The notes: generated by a model from the sequence alone, not told the origin. A DNA stretch of 64,000 nucleotides from Chitinasiproducens palmae (GCF_900095735.1 NZ_FNLO01000003.1:248001-312000); one strand, 5' to 3'. Positions 1 to 10,868 are shown, counted from the first letter of the stretch. Made by a program: numbers and translations.

Positions 1-297
1 GCGGTGTGGGTGATGCTGGACTACGGCGTGACGCGGACCGCCTCGCACGGTTCGATCGCGATCGACAGCGCGGCGGGCAGCGGAAACTGGACCGTGCTGG
101 TCGAGTTCACCGCCGAGGACAACGAGGCCGCGCCGATGCGTGCCGATCAACTGCCGCCGGCGCTGACCCTGCCGCTGCGCGTCGCGGAAGCGCACGGCGG
201 GCACCTGACGATGATCCGCAACGAGGGCGCCGCTTTCGCGCAGCAACTGCGCCTGTCCTTGCCGCTCTTTGCGCCGCCGCAGGTGAGCAAGGTCTGA
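1..297 (+). CDS. C-terminal fragment, possibly a histidine-kinase-like ATPase domain
   Basis: An open frame enters from the left edge and stops at TGA 295-297, leaving 98 residues of the C-terminus. The end of the fragment (LRVAEAHGGHLTMIRNEG, then LRLSLPLF) resembles the last part of HATPase_c domains, where an AxxHGG stretch precedes a G-rich turn and a final hydrophobic strand ending in LP. No N, G1 or F box is visible because the rest lies outside the window. It is transcribed towards metZ (convergent). The kinase assignment rests only on this tail and is tentative. Confidence 0.4.
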   Translation, partial: AVWVMLDYGVTRTASHGSIAIDSAAGSGNWTVLVEFTAEDNEAAPMRADQLPPALTLPLRVAEAHGGHLTMIRNEGAAFAQQLRLSLPLFAPPQVSKV

Positions 298-311
298 GCG
301 ATATTTGAGAC

Positions 312-349
312 GAGGCGGCAGCGCGACGGTGCGCCTGCGAAGCCGCCTC
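312..349. terminator. Hairpin between convergent genes
   Basis: An 8-bp perfect inverted repeat (GAGGCGGC at 312-319, GCCGCCTC at 342-349) lies between the stop of the left-edge gene and the stop of metZ. There is no clear T-tract on either strand, so a terminator role is only suggested by position. Confidence 0.25.
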
Positions 350-480
350 CGCTGCGCGGGAGCGGCCCGCCCGCAACCCGACGGCCTCGTCGAACCCCGG
401 CGCCGTGCACACTGGCGCCGGTGCGCCGCGACCGATCCCGTTGCGCGTCGCCACCAGCCCCTGGCAACGTTCGCGTTCGT

Positions 481-1671
481 TCAGGACGCCGCCAGGCCGC
501 GCGCCAGGTCCGCCTGCAGGTCGGCGACATTCTCCAGACCGACCGCCACGCGCAGCAGTCCTTCGGTGACGCCGGCTGCCTCGCGGGCTTCCGGCGAGAT
601 ACGGCCGTGCGTCGTCGTCGCCGGGTGGGTGATCGTGGTGCGCGTATCGCCGAGGTTCGCCGTGATCGAACACACGCGCGTGTTGTCGATTATGGCCCAG
701 GCGCGCTGACGCTGGCGCTCCGGCGTGTCGCCCGCCACTTCGAAGGACACCACTGCGCCGCCGGTGCGCTGCTGGCGCATCGCGATCTCGTGCTGCGGAT
801 GCGACGGCAGACCCGGATAGAAGACGCGCTTGATGCCAGGCTGCTGTTCGAGCCACTGGGCGAGCGCCAGCGCATTCGCGGACTGCCGCTCGATGCGAAT
901 CGCGAGCGTTTCCATGCCGCGCAGCAGTACCCAGGCGTTGAACGCCGACAGCGTCGGACCCGCGGTACGCACGAACGGAAACACCTTCTTCAGAACGAAA
1001 TCGTTCGAGCCGACGATCGCTCCGCCCAACACCCGGCCCTGTCCGTCGAGATATTTGGTGGCCGAATGCACGACGATGTCGGCGCCGAGCTTCAGCGGCT
1101 GCTGCAGCGCCGGCGAGCAAAAACAGTTGTCGACCATCAGCAGGCTGCCCGCCGCGTGCGCGATCTCCGCGACCGCGCGGATGTCGACCACCTCGGTCAG
1201 CGGATTCGATGGCGTTTCAAGGAAATACAGACGCGTGTTCGGACGGGCCGCGTCACGCCACGCATCGAGATCGGTGGGATCGACGAAGGTGGTTTCGATG
1301 CCGAAGCGCGGGAAGATGCCGCCGATCAGCTGCATCGTCGAGCCGAACAGGCTGCGCGAGCTGACGACGTGGTCACCGGCATTGAGGCTCGCCATGAACA
1401 CCGAAAGAATCGCGCTCATCCCGGACGCGGTCGCCATGCACGCCTCGCCGCCTTCGAGCGCCGCCAGGCGGTCCTGGAACATCGACACGGTGGGATTGGT
1501 GACGCGCGAATAGGTGAACGCGTTCTCCGCGTCGGCGAAGCGCTCCGCGGCCTGCGCGGCGTTCTCGAAACAGAAGCTCGAGGTCAGGAACAGCGCTTCG
1601 GCGTGTTCGTTGAATTCGGTGCGACGGCTGCCGGCGCGAACGGCCAGCGTATCGAAATTGAGCTCTTCCAT
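481..1671 (-). CDS. metZ: O-succinylhomoserine sulfhydrylase
   Basis: A 396-residue PLP enzyme of the Cys/Met metabolism family. It makes homocysteine from O-succinylhomoserine and sulfide in the cytoplasmic methionine pathway. Visible family marks are the SRVTNPT substrate/PLP region near residues 55-61, the ATASGMSA turn around 80-87, DNCF with the PLP-pyridine Asp at 181, and the Schiff-base lysine in HSATKYLDG (K206). The C-terminal domain ends in the typical RVAVGLEN stretch. Its length and the MEELNFDTLAVRAG start fit MetZ from proteobacteria. It is the last gene of the long minus-strand cluster, about 270 bp after purF. Cystathionine gamma-synthase/lyase paralogues are close relatives, but the N-terminus and synteny favour MetZ. 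Confidence 0.92.
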   Translation of the reverse strand: MEELNFDTLAVRAGSRRTEFNEHAEALFLTSSFCFENAAQAAERFADAENAFTYSRVTNPTVSMFQDRLAALEGGEACMATASGMSAILSVFMASLNAGDHVVSSRSLFGSTMQLIGGIFPRFGIETTFVDPTDLDAWRDAARPNTRLYFLETPSNPLTEVVDIRAVAEIAHAAGSLLMVDNCFCSPALQQPLKLGADIVVHSATKYLDGQGRVLGGAIVGSNDFVLKKVFPFVRTAGPTLSAFNAWVLLRGMETLAIRIERQSANALALAQWLEQQPGIKRVFYPGLPSHPQHEIAMRQQRTGGAVVSFEVAGDTPERQRQRAWAIIDNTRVCSITANLGDTRTTITHPATTTHGRISPEAREAAGVTEGLLRVAVGLENVADLQADLARGLAAS

Positions 1672-1945
1672 CCTGTTCTCGCAAGGACGCCGGTCCGACG
1701 GACCGGCTAAAAAACAAACGGGCCCGCTTGCGAGACGGCACTACGGCAGCATGGCAGCGGGCACGTGTGCGAACACGATGGAAAGCCCCGCTTTAGCTGT
1801 TTCGGGACCTTCGTCCCACGTCCGCAAGCTGGTTCAAATCGACGTGCGCGGCGCGCGGCCGCAAGACCGACACGGGGCCGGTCGCTTCTTCGGTACAGCA
1901 AGTGCGACGATGCTAGCACAGCGCGCGCTGCGCTGCGCCGTTGCG

Positions 1946-3490
1946 TCACTCCACCGGCATCTGCAGGTGCAACTGGTTCTGCACCGGCTCGGTCGCGCCG
2001 GTGCCGGCCGCGCCGTTCAGTTCCAGACCGTTCGGCAACTGCTTCGCGCGTTCCAGGCTGTCGAGGTAGTCGGCCGTGATGTCGCCGGTGACATACTCGC
2101 CGTTGAAGCACGATGCATCGAAACGGCTCAGCTCCGGATTGATGTCACGCACCGCCTGCACCATGTCGTCGACGCGCTGGTAGATCAATGCGTCGGCACC
2201 GATGATCGCCGCGACTTCCTCGTCGGTGCGGCCATGGGCGACCAGTTCACCGCGGGTCGGCATGTCGATCCCGTACACGTTGGGAAAGCGCACCGGCGGC
2301 GCCGCCGAAGCGAAGTAAACCTTGCTCGCGCCGGCATCGCGCGCCATCTGGACGATCTCCTGGCTGGTCGTGCCGCGCACGATCGAATCGTCGACGATCA
2401 GCACGTTGCGGCCCTTGAACTCGACGCCCATCGCATTGAGCTTCTGGCGCACGGACTTCTTGCGCACCGCCTGGCCCGGCATGATGAAGGTGCGGCCCAC
2501 GTAGCGGTTCTTGAAGAAGCCCTCTCGATATTCGACCCCGAGTTTCGCCGCCACCTGCATTGCCGCTGGCCGGCTCGAATCCGGGATCGGCATCACCACG
2601 TCGATCGCGCCCGCCGGCAGTTCCTTCTTGATGCGTTCGGCAAGGTAGTCGCCCATGCGCAGCCGCACGTCGTAGACCGGCACGCCGTCGAGTACCGAAT
2701 CCGGACGCGCCAGATAGACGTATTCGAAGATGCAGGGGCTCAGCGTCGGCGCTTCGGCGCACTGCCGCGCGCTCAGGTTGCCGTCCAGGTCGACGAAGAT
2801 CGCCTCGCCGGGCGCGACGTCGCGGACGAACTCGAAACCGATGTTCTCCAGCGCCACCGATTCCGACGCGAGCATCCACTCGGTGCCGCTCTCGGTCTCG
2901 TTGCGGCCGATGCACAGCGGGCGGATGCCGTACGGGTCGCGGAAGCCGAGCATGCCGTAGCCGGCGATCAGCGACACCACCGCGTAGGAGCCGCGGGCCC
3001 GGCGATGGACGCCGCGCACCGCCTTGAACAGCGCATCGGGGTCCAGCGAATAGCCGGTCGAGGCCCGCTGCAGTTCGTGCGCGAGCACGTTGAGCAGGAC
3101 TTCAGTGTCCGACTTGGTATTGATGTGGCGGCGATCGATGCGGAACATCTCGTCGCGCAGCTGCGGCGAGTTGGTCAGGTTGCCGTTGTGAGCGAGCAGC
3201 ACGCCGAACGGCGCGTTGACGTAGAACGGCTGCGCCTCCTCGGCGCTCGACGCGGAGCCGGCGGTCGGATAGCGGACCTGGCCGATGCCGATGTTGCCCG
3301 GCAGGTCGCGCATGTTGCGGGTGCGGAACACGTCCCGCACCATGCCGTTGCCCTTGTGCATGAAGAAGCTGCTGCCGTTCGCGGTCGCGATGCCGGCGGC
3401 GTCCTGACCGCGGTGCTGCAGCAGCAGCAGGCTGTCGTAAAGGAGCTGGTTGACGGGGGACTTGGAAACTACGCCGACGATGCCGCACAT
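1946..3490 (-). CDS. purF: Amidophosphoribosyltransferase
   Basis: A 514-residue enzyme for the first committed step of purine synthesis: PRPP plus glutamine gives 5-phosphoribosylamine. Cys2 after the initiator Met (MCGIVGVV) is the N-terminal glutaminase nucleophile, followed by LLLLQHRGQDAAGI and the HNGNLTN glutamine-site motif near residue 101. The phosphoribosyltransferase half carries the PRPP loop VLIVDDSIVRGTTS at about 363-376. There is no N-terminal propeptide, as in the E. coli-type enzyme. It follows cvpA at about 100 bp, the classical cvpA-purF pair. Confidence 0.96.
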   Translation of the reverse strand: MCGIVGVVSKSPVNQLLYDSLLLLQHRGQDAAGIATANGSSFFMHKGNGMVRDVFRTRNMRDLPGNIGIGQVRYPTAGSASSAEEAQPFYVNAPFGVLLAHNGNLTNSPQLRDEMFRIDRRHINTKSDTEVLLNVLAHELQRASTGYSLDPDALFKAVRGVHRRARGSYAVVSLIAGYGMLGFRDPYGIRPLCIGRNETESGTEWMLASESVALENIGFEFVRDVAPGEAIFVDLDGNLSARQCAEAPTLSPCIFEYVYLARPDSVLDGVPVYDVRLRMGDYLAERIKKELPAGAIDVVMPIPDSSRPAAMQVAAKLGVEYREGFFKNRYVGRTFIMPGQAVRKKSVRQKLNAMGVEFKGRNVLIVDDSIVRGTTSQEIVQMARDAGASKVYFASAAPPVRFPNVYGIDMPTRGELVAHGRTDEEVAAIIGADALIYQRVDDMVQAVRDINPELSRFDASCFNGEYVTGDITADYLDSLERAKQLPNGLELNGAAGTGATEPVQNQLHLQMPVE

Positions 3491-3593
3491 GGCAGAGACC
3501 TTTGGAGGACAAGACGTTCAACGGGTGCTGCTGGGACCGGTGCATCGCCGGTGGGCGACACGCCGATCATGCCGCCCGCGGCCGGGCTGGCGT

Positions 3594-4124
3594 TCACGGG
3601 GCAAGCGCCTCGTCGGACACCAGTCCGCTCAATGCCGCGGGCAGATGGGGCTTGGCGGCGCGCAGCGCCTGCGCCGCATAGGGCCGCAGTAGCGATGCAC
3701 GCCACGTGTCGTGGCGGGGCAACTCGGTATATGTAGCCGCCACGATCATAATCAATACGAGCAATGCGCCGCGCAGCGCACCGAACAGGAAACCCAGCGA
3801 GCTGTCGACCGAGCGCAGCCAGGTTGCCCCGACCACGCGACCGAGCAGGGCCGAGGCCGCGCCGCTAGCCAGCATCACCACCGCGACGACCGCCACGAAA
3901 CCGAGCGCCCACTGCGTCAGCGCGCCGCCCGGCCAGTCGGCCGGCACATAGCGCGCGATCATCCAGCCGTAGCGCGCCGCAAGCCACACCGCAACGACCC
4001 AGCCGACCAGCGACAACACTTCCGCCAGCAAGCCCCGCCAGGCGCCGCGCAATGCCGACAGCAGCAGGACCGCGAGGATGACATAGTCCAGGCCGGTCAG
4101 CACCGGATGGGCGTCAAGCGACAT
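3594..4124 (-). CDS. cvpA: CvpA-family inner membrane protein
   Basis: A 176-residue membrane protein with about four hydrophobic segments (residues roughly 10-30, 35-55, 70-95 and 105-128). The N-terminus LDYVILAVLLLSALRGAWRGLLAEVLSLVGW contains the family signature of Asp-Tyr followed by an RG-x-RG turn. E. coli CvpA is required for colicin V production, and its wider role is in envelope homeostasis. The gene starts 15 bp after the SPOR-domain gene and precedes purF, the conserved order dedD/folC-cvpA-purF. The product rests on family resemblance plus strong synteny. Confidence 0.88.
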   Translation of the reverse strand: MSLDAHPVLTGLDYVILAVLLLSALRGAWRGLLAEVLSLVGWVVAVWLAARYGWMIARYVPADWPGGALTQWALGFVAVVAVVMLASGAASALLGRVVGATWLRSVDSSLGFLFGALRGALLVLIMIVAATYTELPRHDTWRASLLRPYAAQALRAAKPHLPAALSGLVSDEALAP

Positions 4125-4139
4125 CTAACGCGCGACCGC

Positions 4140-4967
4140 TCAATGCGACGCGGTCAGGCCCGCGCCCCGGACCTTGGCCACCGCCGCGCGCGCCGTCTCG
4201 CGACTGTCGAACGGCCCCGCGCGCAGCATGAAACGGCCACCCTGCCGCTCCAGATAGGCCGGTACGCCCAGCCCCCTGACCTTCGCTTCCCAGGCGCGGC
4301 CGGCGGCCTCGTCGCCGAACGCGCCGAGCTGCACGACGAAGCGGCTGCCGCCGCTGTCGGGAGCGGCCGGCGTGGCCGGCGCAGTCGGCGTCGGCGCCGC
4401 TGCGGCATTCTGCTGCGGGGCCGGCGGCGGCGTGCGCGCGGGTCGCTGCGCGGGTTGCTGCGTGGGTGCAGCCGGCGGCGCCGGACGCTGCGCCTGCTGC
4501 GCTGCGGCGGGCTGCGCCGGCCGGGCGCCGACCGGCGCCGGCGCGGCGGTTCCGTCGGCGGCACCGGAGACGGGCGGGTTGTCCGGCGCGGCGGCGTCGG
4601 TCAGCGCGCGCGCGTCGACATCGCGCTGACGCGGTTGACTCGGCGTACGCGCCGGGATGGTCACCGCGATATCGTTGGCGACCGGCTTCGGATGGGAGTC
4701 GAGCAGCATCGGCAGCACCACCACCGCGAGCAAGGCCAGCGCAATCGCGCCGACCAGCCGCCGACGCGCGCGCTGCTTCTCCGGCAAGGTCGGATCGAGC
4801 ATCGTTTCCTGCCCGACCGTGCGGCGCCGGCCGCGCTCGCGCGCCGCTTCGGCTCCGGCACGCGCATCCGCGGCGGCGGCTTCCCGCGCCAGCGCCGCCT
4901 CGCGACGGTCGCCGCGGCTACGGTCGCGCGACTCGCCTCGCTGGCGGCCGAAGGAAAAAAGTCCCAT
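4140..4967 (-). CDS. SPOR-domain cell-division-type protein (DedD-like)
   Basis: A 275-residue protein with a charged cytoplasmic N-terminus (about 1-70), one membrane segment (about residues 71-90, LVGAIALALLAVVVLPMLL), a long Pro/Ala/Gln-rich periplasmic linker (about 95-200), and a C-terminal SPOR domain starting at SRFVVQLGAFGDEAAG and ending in LRAGPFDSRETARAAVAKVR. SPOR domains bind denuded peptidoglycan glycans at division septa. This topology and the position between folC and cvpA match DedD, a non-essential division protein. The linker is low-complexity and probably variable between strains. Confidence 0.85.
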   Translation of the reverse strand: MGLFSFGRQRGESRDRSRGDRREAALAREAAAADARAGAEAARERGRRRTVGQETMLDPTLPEKQRARRRLVGAIALALLAVVVLPMLLDSHPKPVANDIAVTIPARTPSQPRQRDVDARALTDAAAPDNPPVSGAADGTAAPAPVGARPAQPAAAQQAQRPAPPAAPTQQPAQRPARTPPPAPQQNAAAAPTPTAPATPAAPDSGGSRFVVQLGAFGDEAAGRAWEAKVRGLGVPAYLERQGGRFMLRAGPFDSRETARAAVAKVRGAGLTASH

Positions 4968-5132
4968 ATCTAATCCGATGAAACAGGCCAGGCGGTCCGG
5001 CAGGCTGCGGCCCGCGTGCGTCCGGCAACCACGCGCGCCCTCGTCCGCGCGCCCGGACGGGCGACGGGCGACGGTCCGGAGGCGACGGCGCGTGCAGCGG
5101 GTTTCGACGCAGCGATGCGCAAGAGCGGGAGA

Positions 5133-6452
5133 TCAGTGTTGGCGGCGTCGGTGCTCTTCGAGCACGCCGGCAACCGTGTAGAAGGAACCGAAAACCACGA
5201 TTCTATCATTCTCACTGGCGCGCTTGAGCGCGTCTTGATAAGCCAGCGCCGGGCTGTCGTAACGGCGCAGCGTCGACTCCCCGCCGTCGTCGCCATGCGC
5301 GGACGTGCGGGCGGCGATGCGGGCGGCCAGGTCCGTCGCCCGTTCGGCGCGGGCGATCGGCAGGTCGCACACATGCCAGTGGTCGATCTCGCCCTTCATG
5401 CGGTCGACGATCGCGTCGAGGTCCTTGTCGGCCATCGCGCCGAACACCGCGTAGGTGAACGGGAAGAAGCCCATGCCGCCCAGGTTCTGGGCCAGCACCG
5501 CGGCGGCATGCGGGTTGTGAGCGACATCCAGCACCACGGTCGGGCGGCCCGGCAGCACCTGGAAGCGCCCGGGCAGCGTCGCGTTCGCCAGGCCGACGCG
5601 CAGGTCCTGCGCGCTGACCGGCAGCCGGTCGCGCAATGCTTCGAGCGCGGCAAGCGCGGCCGACGCGTTGAGCAGTTGATTGGCGCCGCGCAAGGCCGGA
5701 TAGGCCAGTCCCGCGCGGGACTGGCTGCGGCCCCGGTAGCGCCACTGCTGACGCTCGTTGCCCGGCACGGCATCGACGCCGAAGTCGCGGCCGGCCAGCC
5801 AGAGTTCGGCGCCCAGCTGCTCGCCGTAGCGCACCAGCGACGTCGGCGGCTGCGGATCGCCGACGATGGCGGGACGCCCGGCGCGGAAGATACCGGCCTT
5901 CTCCAGACCGATCGCCTCGCGCGTATCGCCAAGGTACTGCGTGTGATCGATGTCGATGCTGGTGACGATCGCGCAATCGGCATCGAGAATGTTCATTGCG
6001 TCGAGCCGGCCGCCCAGGCCGACCTCCAGGATCACCGCGTCCAGGCCGCTGTGCTGGAACAGACGCATGATCGCCAGCGTGGTGAATTCGAAGTACGTCA
6101 ACGTCACCGGCTCGTCCAGACCGGCACGCGCCGCCTCGACCGCCTCGAACTGTTCGAGCAGCGCGGCATCGTCGACCGAGGCGCCGTCGATGCGCGCGCG
6201 CTCGTTGAACTGCAGCAGATGCGGCGACGTATGGCAGCCGACACGATAGCCGGCCGCGTACAGGATCGCCTCCAGGAAAGCGCAGGTGGAGCCCTTGCCG
6301 TTGGTGCCGCCGACGATGAACACCGGGCAGTCGAAGGCGATGCCGAGCGCGTCACGTACGCGCGAGATGCGCGCCAGGCCCATGTCGATGCCGACCGGGT
6401 GGGCAGTTTCGAGGTGGGCGAGCCAGGCGTCGAGGGTGTCGAAGCGGATCAT
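5133..6452 (-). CDS. folC: Dihydrofolate synthase / folylpolyglutamate synthase
   Basis: Adds glutamate to dihydropteroate and extends polyglutamate tails on folates, using ATP. The Mur-ligase-type P-loop GGTNGKGSTCAF is at about residues 48-59, followed by TSPHLLQFNERARIDG and the VGLGGRLDAMN metal/ATP region. I chose the ATG at 6452 (MIRFDTLDAWL) because family members start there. An in-frame start at 6527 would add 25 Pro/Arg-rich residues that look like translated spacer. The protein is then 439 residues. It lies between accD and the SPOR gene, as in many Betaproteobacteria. Confidence 0.94.
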   Translation of the reverse strand: MIRFDTLDAWLAHLETAHPVGIDMGLARISRVRDALGIAFDCPVFIVGGTNGKGSTCAFLEAILYAAGYRVGCHTSPHLLQFNERARIDGASVDDAALLEQFEAVEAARAGLDEPVTLTYFEFTTLAIMRLFQHSGLDAVILEVGLGGRLDAMNILDADCAIVTSIDIDHTQYLGDTREAIGLEKAGIFRAGRPAIVGDPQPPTSLVRYGEQLGAELWLAGRDFGVDAVPGNERQQWRYRGRSQSRAGLAYPALRGANQLLNASAALAALEALRDRLPVSAQDLRVGLANATLPGRFQVLPGRPTVVLDVAHNPHAAAVLAQNLGGMGFFPFTYAVFGAMADKDLDAIVDRMKGEIDHWHVCDLPIARAERATDLAARIAARTSAHGDDGGESTLRRYDSPALAYQDALKRASENDRIVVFGSFYTVAGVLEEHRRRQH

Positions 6453-6901
6453 CGGCAAGATTCCCGTTGGCGAGCGGTGGAGGCCTGCCGGCACGGCGCG
6501 TCGGCAAGGCGAACGAAACAGCGGCAAGCGCGGGCGGCGCCCGGCAAGGCAAGGCGGGCAAGCGGATGCGGCGCAGTCAGCGAGTCATGGGGCATGCGTC
6601 GTGGGCCGTGGGCCATTCGTCGTGGGCCATGCGTCATGCGGCACACCCGACGCGGCGCAGCCGGCGACGGGGGCGAGTGCGGCGCGCGCGGCCGGGGCCC
6701 GCTTGGGCCCGCTCGGGCCCAGTTGTCTCGCCCGTCATCGTCACCCGCCGCACGGCCGGCCGCGCCAGCAACCACAACCAGCAACCGGCAACGGACAGCG
6801 GCCACCGCCAGCCAGCCCGCCACGCGCCGGGCGGACAGCGCAAGCGGGACGCGCGGCGCTGGGCGACATCGTTCCGATGCGCGAGCGCCGCCCGTCGGTC
6901 T
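6453..6901. other. Intergenic region accD-folC with short repeated motif
   Basis: About 450 bp without a convincing gene. Between about 6590 and 6650 the words GTCGTGGGCC and CATGCGTC recur several times (a degenerate local repeat). The long open frames on both strands have codon use and composition typical of G+C-rich chance frames. No clear promoter or terminator was recognised. Confidence 0.5.
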
Positions 6902-7774
<873 letters not shown>

Positions 7775-7941
7775 GTCGAATTCCTGTCAAGACTTGTCCG
7801 GGCGCGCGATGGCGCACGGCGATGATGGCTCGTGTCGGCGTGCGGGCCGGTCCGCGGCGGCAAGCCGCCAGCGCAGCGCCCGCTCGCGAGCACCCCGCCC
7901 AGCCCCGTGCACGGCGCCTGTTCACGGCTGGCGCTCACCGC

Positions 7942-8832
7942 TCAGGCAGCGTCGGCCGGCAGCGCATCGAGCGCCTGGCGCACGTCCGCGACGAACGAGG
8001 TGACGGATTGTACGGCATTCGGCACGTCGTGGCCGTCGAGCAGTTGCACCAGGCGGCTGCCGATTACGACCGCATCGGCATGCTGGCCGATCCGGGCGGC
8101 CGTCGCGGCATCGCGAATGCCGAAGCCAACGCCCACCGGCAGGCCGACGCGGGCCCGGATGCCAGGGATCGCGCGTGCGACGCTGTCGCTGTCGAGGTGA
8201 CCGGCACCGGTCACGCCGTTGAGCGAGACGTAGTAGACGTAGCCGCTGGCCTGCCGCGCGACCGCGTCGACGCGCGCCGGCCCGGACGTCGGCGCGAGCA
8301 GGAAGATCGGATCCAGGCCCACCGCGCGGATCGCCTGCGCGAATGGCTCGGCTTCCTCGGGCGGGTAGTCGACGGCCAGCACGCCATCCACGCCGGCGTC
8401 GGCCGCGGCCGTTGCGAACGCGTCGACCCCCATGCGCTCGATCGGGTTCGCATAGCCCATCAGCACGACGGGCGTGTCCCGGTCGTCGGCGCGGAACGCC
8501 GCGACCATCTCGAACACCTTGGCGAGCGTCGTGCCCTGCGCCAGCGCGATCTCGCTGGCGCGCTGGATCACCGGGCCGTCGGCCATCGGATCCGAAAACG
8601 GCACGCCGAGTTCGATCACGTCGGCGCCGCCCGTGACCAGCGCGTGCATCACCGCCACGGTGTGGGCGCGCGTCGGGTAGCCCGCCGTCACGAACGGGAT
8701 CAGGCCGCGCCGACCGGCCGCGCGCAGCGACGCGAAACGCGCCGCTATACGCGACGGGATGCGCGACGGGACGCGCGAAGGCGCGCGCGCAGGAACATGC
8801 GAGGAAACACTGGAAGAGTCAGAGCGATTCAT
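7942..8832 (-). CDS. trpA: Tryptophan synthase alpha chain
   Basis: Cleaves indole-3-glycerol phosphate to indole and glyceraldehyde 3-phosphate, passing indole to TrpB. The catalytic pair is visible as E74 in [12 protein letters not shown] and D85 in ADGPVIQ, equivalent to Glu49 and Asp60 of the Salmonella enzyme. The start at 8832 (MNRSDSSS) overlaps the end of the methyltransferase gene by 14 bp. Relative to enteric TrpA there is an N-terminal extension of about 25 residues rich in Ser/Pro/Arg ([12 protein letters not shown]), encoded by 12-bp near-repeats around 8745-8785. A start inside the extension cannot be excluded. The C-terminal [10 protein letters not shown] phosphate site is intact. 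Confidence 0.95.
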   Translation of the reverse strand: MNRSDSSSVSSHVPARAPSRVPSRIPSRIAARFASLRAAGRRGLIPFVTAGYPTRAHTVAVMHALVTGGADVIELGVPFSDPMADGPVIQRASEIALAQGTTLAKVFEMVAAFRADDRDTPVVLMGYANPIERMGVDAFATAAADAGVDGVLAVDYPPEEAEPFAQAIRAVGLDPIFLLAPTSGPARVDAVARQASGYVYYVSLNGVTGAGHLDSDSVARAIPGIRARVGLPVGVGFGIRDAATAARIGQHADAVVIGSRLVQLLDGHDVPNAVQSVTSFVADVRQALDALPADAA

Positions 8833-9667
8833 CGATGGATGCCTCGGACAGGCGTTCGCGCGCGATCGCGCAATACGCCGGATTGATTTCGTAGCCGATG
8901 AAGCGACGGCCGTGTTTCGCGCAGGCCACCGCGGTCGTGCCGCTGCCCATGAACGGATCGAGCACCACGCCGTCCCTCGGGCAGCTTGCCAGCACCATCC
9001 GCTCGATGATCTCGAGCGGCTTCTGCGTCGGATGATCGACCCGTTCCGCATGCTGCCGGTGCAGGCGGGAGACCGACCACAGATCCTTCGGGTTGTAGCC
9101 CATCTCCAGCCATTTGCTGCCTTCGAAGAGCTTGCGCGAGCGCGCCTTCTTGGTCGCCGCGTCGTAGGGCACGCGCACCGGGTCGAGGTCGAAGTAATAC
9201 TTCTTGGACACCGCGAACAGCCCGATGTTGTCGTGCACCGACGTGAAGCGCCGCGTCGTGCCGCCCATGCTCGGCACGCGCCGGTCCCAGATGATCTCGT
9301 TGACCATGGTCATCCGGCTCTTCAGGAAGCTGAAGATTTCCGGCGAGAACTGCCAGCTGCAGAAGATGTACAGCGACCCGGTGTCCTTGAGCGTCGCGCG
9401 CGCCGCGTCCAGCCAGTCGCGCGTCCAGGCCAGATGCGCGTCGGCGGCGAGCTTGTCGGAGTCGTTGCCGTAGTCCTTGCCGAGCCCGTACGGCGGATCC
9501 GCGATGATCAGGTCGACCGACTTCGGCGGCAATGCGCCGACGTCGGCGACGAAATCGCGGTTGCGCAGCGACAGCCGTTCGGCCGGCGCGTCGTCCACGG
9601 CAACGACCGTTTCGACCGTCAAGTCCTCAGGCATGCCGTCCTGCGGTGCCAACCCGGTAGCGCGCAT
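8819..9667 (-). CDS. Orphan DNA methyltransferase (beta-class, DPPY type) inside the trp operon
   Basis: A 282-residue SAM-dependent DNA amino-methyltransferase. The catalytic motif IADPPYG (about residues 55-61) precedes the SAM-binding motif [12 protein letters not shown] (about 238-249), the order that defines the beta class. The [13 protein letters not shown] motif in between is typical of this class. The start at 9667 leaves an 8-bp gap after trpB, and its end overlaps trpA, so it should be co-transcribed with both. No restriction endonuclease is encoded nearby, which suggests a regulatory or housekeeping methylase. From memory, an orphan methylase at this trp position in Burkholderia cenocepacia has been linked to a GTWWAC-type target. 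I cannot confirm that target here. Confidence 0.9.
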   Translation of the reverse strand: MRATGLAPQDGMPEDLTVETVVAVDDAPAERLSLRNRDFVADVGALPPKSVDLIIADPPYGLGKDYGNDSDKLAADAHLAWTRDWLDAARATLKDTGSLYIFCSWQFSPEIFSFLKSRMTMVNEIIWDRRVPSMGGTTRRFTSVHDNIGLFAVSKKYYFDLDPVRVPYDAATKKARSRKLFEGSKWLEMGYNPKDLWSVSRLHRQHAERVDHPTQKPLEIIERMVLASCPRDGVVLDPFMGSGTTAVACAKHGRRFIGYEINPAYCAIARERLSEASIDESL

Positions 9668-9674
9668 CGTCGGC

Positions 9675-10868
9675 TCAGAGCACGATGCCGGCGCGTTCGG
9701 CGACCGTGTGCATGTCCTTGTCGCCGCGGCCCGACAGATTGACCAGCAACAGCCGGTCGGCGGGCAACGTCGGCGCCAGACGGATCGCATGCGCGAGCGC
9801 ATGGCTGGACTCCAGTGCCGGGATGATCCCTTCGACGCGACAACAGGTGTGGAACGCCGCCAGCGCTTCGTCGTCGGTCACCGACACGTACTGCGCGCGG
9901 CCCAGGTCGTTGAGCCAGGCGTGTTCCGGCCCGACGCCCGGGTAGTCGAGGCCGGCCGACACCGAATGCGTCTCGATGATCTGGCCGTCGGCGTCCTGCA
10001 ACAGGTAGGTGCGGTTGCCGTGCAGCACGCCCGGCGCGCCGCCGACGATCGAAGCGGCATGCCGCCCCGTCTCGATGCCCTCGCCCGCCGCCTCGACGCC
10101 GATCAGCGCGACCGACGCGTCGTCGATATAGGGGTAGAAAATGCCCATAGCGTTCGATCCGCCGCCCACGCACGCGATCACCGCATCGGGCTGCCGACCG
10201 GTCATCTCGGGCATCTGCACGCGGCACTCGTCGCCGATCACGCGCTGGAAGTCGCGCACCAGCATCGGATACGGGTGGGGGCCGGCAACCGTGCCGATGA
10301 TGTAGAAGGTCGAGTCGACGTTGGTGACCCAGTCGCGCATCGCTTCGTTGAGCGCGTCCTTCAGCGTGCGCGAGCCGGACTCCACCGGCACCACCGTCGC
10401 GCCGAGCAGCTTCATCCGGTAGACGTTGGCGGCCTGCCGGCGCACGTCCTCGGCGCCCATGTACACCACGCATTCCATGCCGAAGCGCGCCGCGATCGTC
10501 GCGGTCGCCACGCCATGCTGGCCGGCGCCGGTTTCGGCGATCACGCGCCGCTTGCCCATGCGCCGCGCCAGCAGCGCCTGGCCGATCACGTTGTTGATCT
10601 TGTGGGCGCCGGTGTGGTTGAGATCTTCGCGCTTCAGGTAGATCTGCGCGCCACCCAGTTCCTCGCTCAACCGACGCGCGTGGTAGATCGGCGACGGACG
10701 GCCGACGAAGTGCTTCAGCTCGCGCTCATACTCGGCGAGGAAGTCGGCATCCGCCTGCGCCGCGCGATAGCCCGCTTCGAGCTCGCGCAATGCATGGATC
10801 AGGGTTTCGGCGACGAATACGCCGCCATACGGGCCGAAATGGCCCTTTTCATCGGGGAAGGAGTACAT
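9675..10868 (-). CDS. trpB: Tryptophan synthase beta chain
   Basis: A 397-residue PLP enzyme condensing indole with serine. The Schiff-base lysine is K90 in [14 protein letters not shown], followed by ETGAGQHG (substrate carboxylate loop) and the glycine-rich phosphate-binding loop GGGSNAMG. The N-terminus ([19 protein letters not shown]) and length match the TrpB1 type that works with TrpA. It follows trpF at a 39-bp gap and runs into the methyltransferase and trpA genes. Confidence 0.97.
   Translation of the reverse strand: MYSFPDEKGHFGPYGGVFVAETLIHALRELEAGYRAAQADADFLAEYERELKHFVGRPSPIYHARRLSEELGGAQIYLKREDLNHTGAHKINNVIGQALLARRMGKRRVIAETGAGQHGVATATIAARFGMECVVYMGAEDVRRQAANVYRMKLLGATVVPVESGSRTLKDALNEAMRDWVTNVDSTFYIIGTVAGPHPYPMLVRDFQRVIGDECRVQMPEMTGRQPDAVIACVGGGSNAMGIFYPYIDDASVALIGVEAAGEGIETGRHAASIVGGAPGVLHGNRTYLLQDADGQIIETHSVSAGLDYPGVGPEHAWLNDLGRAQYVSVTDDEALAAFHTCCRVEGIIPALESSHALAHAIRLAPTLPADRLLLVNLSGRGDKDMHTVAERAGIVL

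Noticed and set aside
1680-1725. Terminator between purF and metZ
   Set aside because: A T-rich stretch on the minus strand follows GGGCCC, but no stem with a normal loop can be drawn.
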